Below, piece after piece: positions 63,165 to 64,000 of a DNA stretch of 64,000 bases. The position numbers were made by a program, and so were the translations under genes. The notes under the pieces were generated by a model. It did not search any database. It saw nothing but the letters and a program-made list of their open reading frames with translations, and had not been told where the DNA came from. Position 1 is the first letter of the stretch, and each line of letters opens with the position of its first letter. The DNA comes from Desulfomonilia bacterium (GTDB lineage: Bacteria; Desulfobacterota; Desulfomonilia; UBA1062): assembly GCA_036567785.1 (NCBI GenBank), contig DATCTV010000028.1:1-64000 (forward strand). Reading direction: 5' to 3'.

Positions 63165-64000
63165 ATGGTAAAAAGAGCAGGCACCTTTATTGAAACCGCA
63201 AGAAAGGAAATGGCCAATCCTTTGAGCCAGGCCTTTCTCTCAGTTCTGCCTCCGGGATTCGCCGTAATGAAGCAGCTATCAATGTCGAGTTTTCCGGATC
63301 CTGCCGCTGCCATCGAACTGTCCAAGGCAATCAGGCAGGAAACCCTGACAAGGCTGCCGGAGCTTCTTGAAGAATTCGAGGAGAATGCGCTCTCTAACGG
63401 AGCCAGAGTCTTCTGGGCTGGTGACTCGGCTGCCGCGAACGAATACATACTGAACCTGTGCAGAGAAAAGGGCGCAGCATTTGTTACTAAAGGCAAATCC
63501 ATGATCACCGAAGAAACCGGCCTCAACAGCGCACTTGAAGAAGGCGGAATCGAGGTGTTTGAGACAGACCTCGGAGAGTTCATAACCCAGCAGATGGGAA
63601 GGCCGCCTTTTCACATTGTAGGGCCGGCCATCAATATCCCAGCAGCCGAGATAAGCGAAATCTTCCTTGAAAAAGGAATCATCAGCGAGCCTTCAAACGA
63701 CGCTGTGGCTCTGGGCAAGTCTGTCCGGGCATATCTCAGGGACAGGTTCAAGTCCGTAAAAGTGGGTATTACCGGAATCAACATGGCGGTCTCCTCGAGC
63801 GGCGCAATCATCAATGTGGAAAACGAAGGCAACATACGCCTTACCAAGAGCAGCCCGGAAACCCTCGTCGCTGTAATGAGCATTGAAAAAGTGGTGCCGG
63901 ATATGAACGATGCGCTCCATATTCTGAGAATTCTCTGCAGGCACTGCGTGGGGCAGAAGATTTCAGGGTATGTCACAATCGATACCGGACCAGCGAAACA
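63165..64000 (+). CDS. lutB: Lactate utilization protein LutB (partial, runs off the window)
   Basis: The N-terminal 278 residues of a LutB/LldF-type iron-sulfur protein; the frame stays open at the right edge. Typical segments are RLPELLEEFEENALSNGARVF-like sequence, FVTKGKSMITEETGLN, HIVGPAINIPAAEISEIFLEKG, VGITGINMAVSSSGAI and NVENEGNIRLTKSSPE. The C-terminal ferredoxin-type cysteines lie beyond 64000. The ATG at 63165 is eight bases after the lutA stop, with a weak Shine-Dalgarno. With lutA it should oxidise lactate to pyruvate, and the electron acceptor is not shown. Confidence 0.9.
   Translation, partial: MVKRAGTFIETARKEMANPLSQAFLSVLPPGFAVMKQLSMSSFPDPAAAIELSKAIRQETLTRLPELLEEFEENALSNGARVFWAGDSAAANEYILNLCREKGAAFVTKGKSMITEETGLNSALEEGGIEVFETDLGEFITQQMGRPPFHIVGPAINIPAAEISEIFLEKGIISEPSNDAVALGKSVRAYLRDRFKSVKVGITGINMAVSSSGAIINVENEGNIRLTKSSPETLVAVMSIEKVVPDMNDALHILRILCRHCVGQKISGYVTIDTGPAK

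Noticed and set aside
1-64000. CRISPR arrays, tRNA/rRNA genes, insertion sequences, prophage
   Set aside because: No regular short direct repeats, no tRNA T-loop/acceptor pattern noticed, and no transposase or integrase among the reading frames.

Overview
This window looks like chromosomal DNA from an anaerobic or facultatively anaerobic bacterium of the former Deltaproteobacteria (Desulfobacterota, Syntrophia-like). This is inferred from gene content, not from a marker gene: there is no rRNA or tRNA here. The pointers are IcmF with its B12 adenosyltransferase, two OFA-family carboxylate transporters, LutA/LutB, a MoeA/MoeA-PBP pair, a split UxaA-type lyase, an FtsK-LolA-RNase J block and LPP20-type lipoproteins. 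Coding density is high. No gap exceeds 300 bases; the largest are 27693-27967 and 58333-58572, and both hold regulatory-looking sequence. I saw no insertion sequence, prophage, CRISPR array, tRNA or rRNA. The only DNA-binding regulator I recognise is an antitoxin.

Layout. 1-3500: a gene remnant, an LPP20 lipoprotein and a TPR protein (one minus-strand pair), a Phd/YefM-VapC toxin-antitoxin module with a TGTACA operator, then a 124-bp inverted-repeat element. 3494-7257: icmF and cobO, translationally coupled behind a clear sigma70 promoter. 7419-11949: a compact seven-gene minus-strand cluster (beta-carbonic anhydrase, DRTGG, RsbT-like ATPase, DRTGG, PHP, histidine-kinase-type ATPase, HD-GYP) that reads as one signalling unit. 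12061-13341: an OFA transporter. 13511-27692: a long minus-strand run reading dynamin-like GTPase, cation/proton antiporter, a 44-codon small ORF, an unknown 342-aa protein, enolase, DUF211, VIT-type protein, MFS, two MutS-like ATPases and SMC. 27968-29464: a second OFA transporter on the plus strand.

29536-40699: another minus-strand run. It reads beta-propeller glycosidase-like membrane protein, SprT-like protease, two PlsC-type acyltransferases (one with an N-terminal zinc ribbon), RNase J, FtsK, LolA, a GPH-type symporter and a THUMP methyltransferase. 40867-46944 (plus): a secreted subtilase-like/FG-GAP protein, then an SGNH lipoprotein, an SRPBCC protein and a TerC-family protein. 46941-50822 (minus): a GH116 glycosidase and an FLVCR-like MFS. 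They lie divergent from xylulokinase and a Bpt-type aminoacyl-tRNA-protein transferase (50933-53133). Then come a second SRPBCC protein, a D-2-hydroxyacid dehydrogenase, a minus-strand moeA/moeA-PBP pair, a split UxaA/SuyAB-like lyase, a GH79-like lipoprotein, a DUF975 membrane protein and lutAB. lutB runs off the right edge.

How the genes work together. IcmF and CobO form a B12-dependent acyl-CoA isomerisation unit. The OFA transporters, LutAB, the hydroxyacid dehydrogenase and the UxaA-like lyase point to small organic acid metabolism. GH116, GH79, the GH43-like protein, xylulokinase and the GPH symporter point to plant- or glycan-derived sugar use. The 7419-11949 cluster is the best candidate for a poorly described system: its proteins resemble accessory proteins I associate with [FeFe]-hydrogenase loci, yet no hydrogenase gene lies beside them here. 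The tandem MutS-like genes overlapping smc are a second candidate. Start codons were chosen by Shine-Dalgarno position and neighbour overlap; GTG and TTG starts are common.
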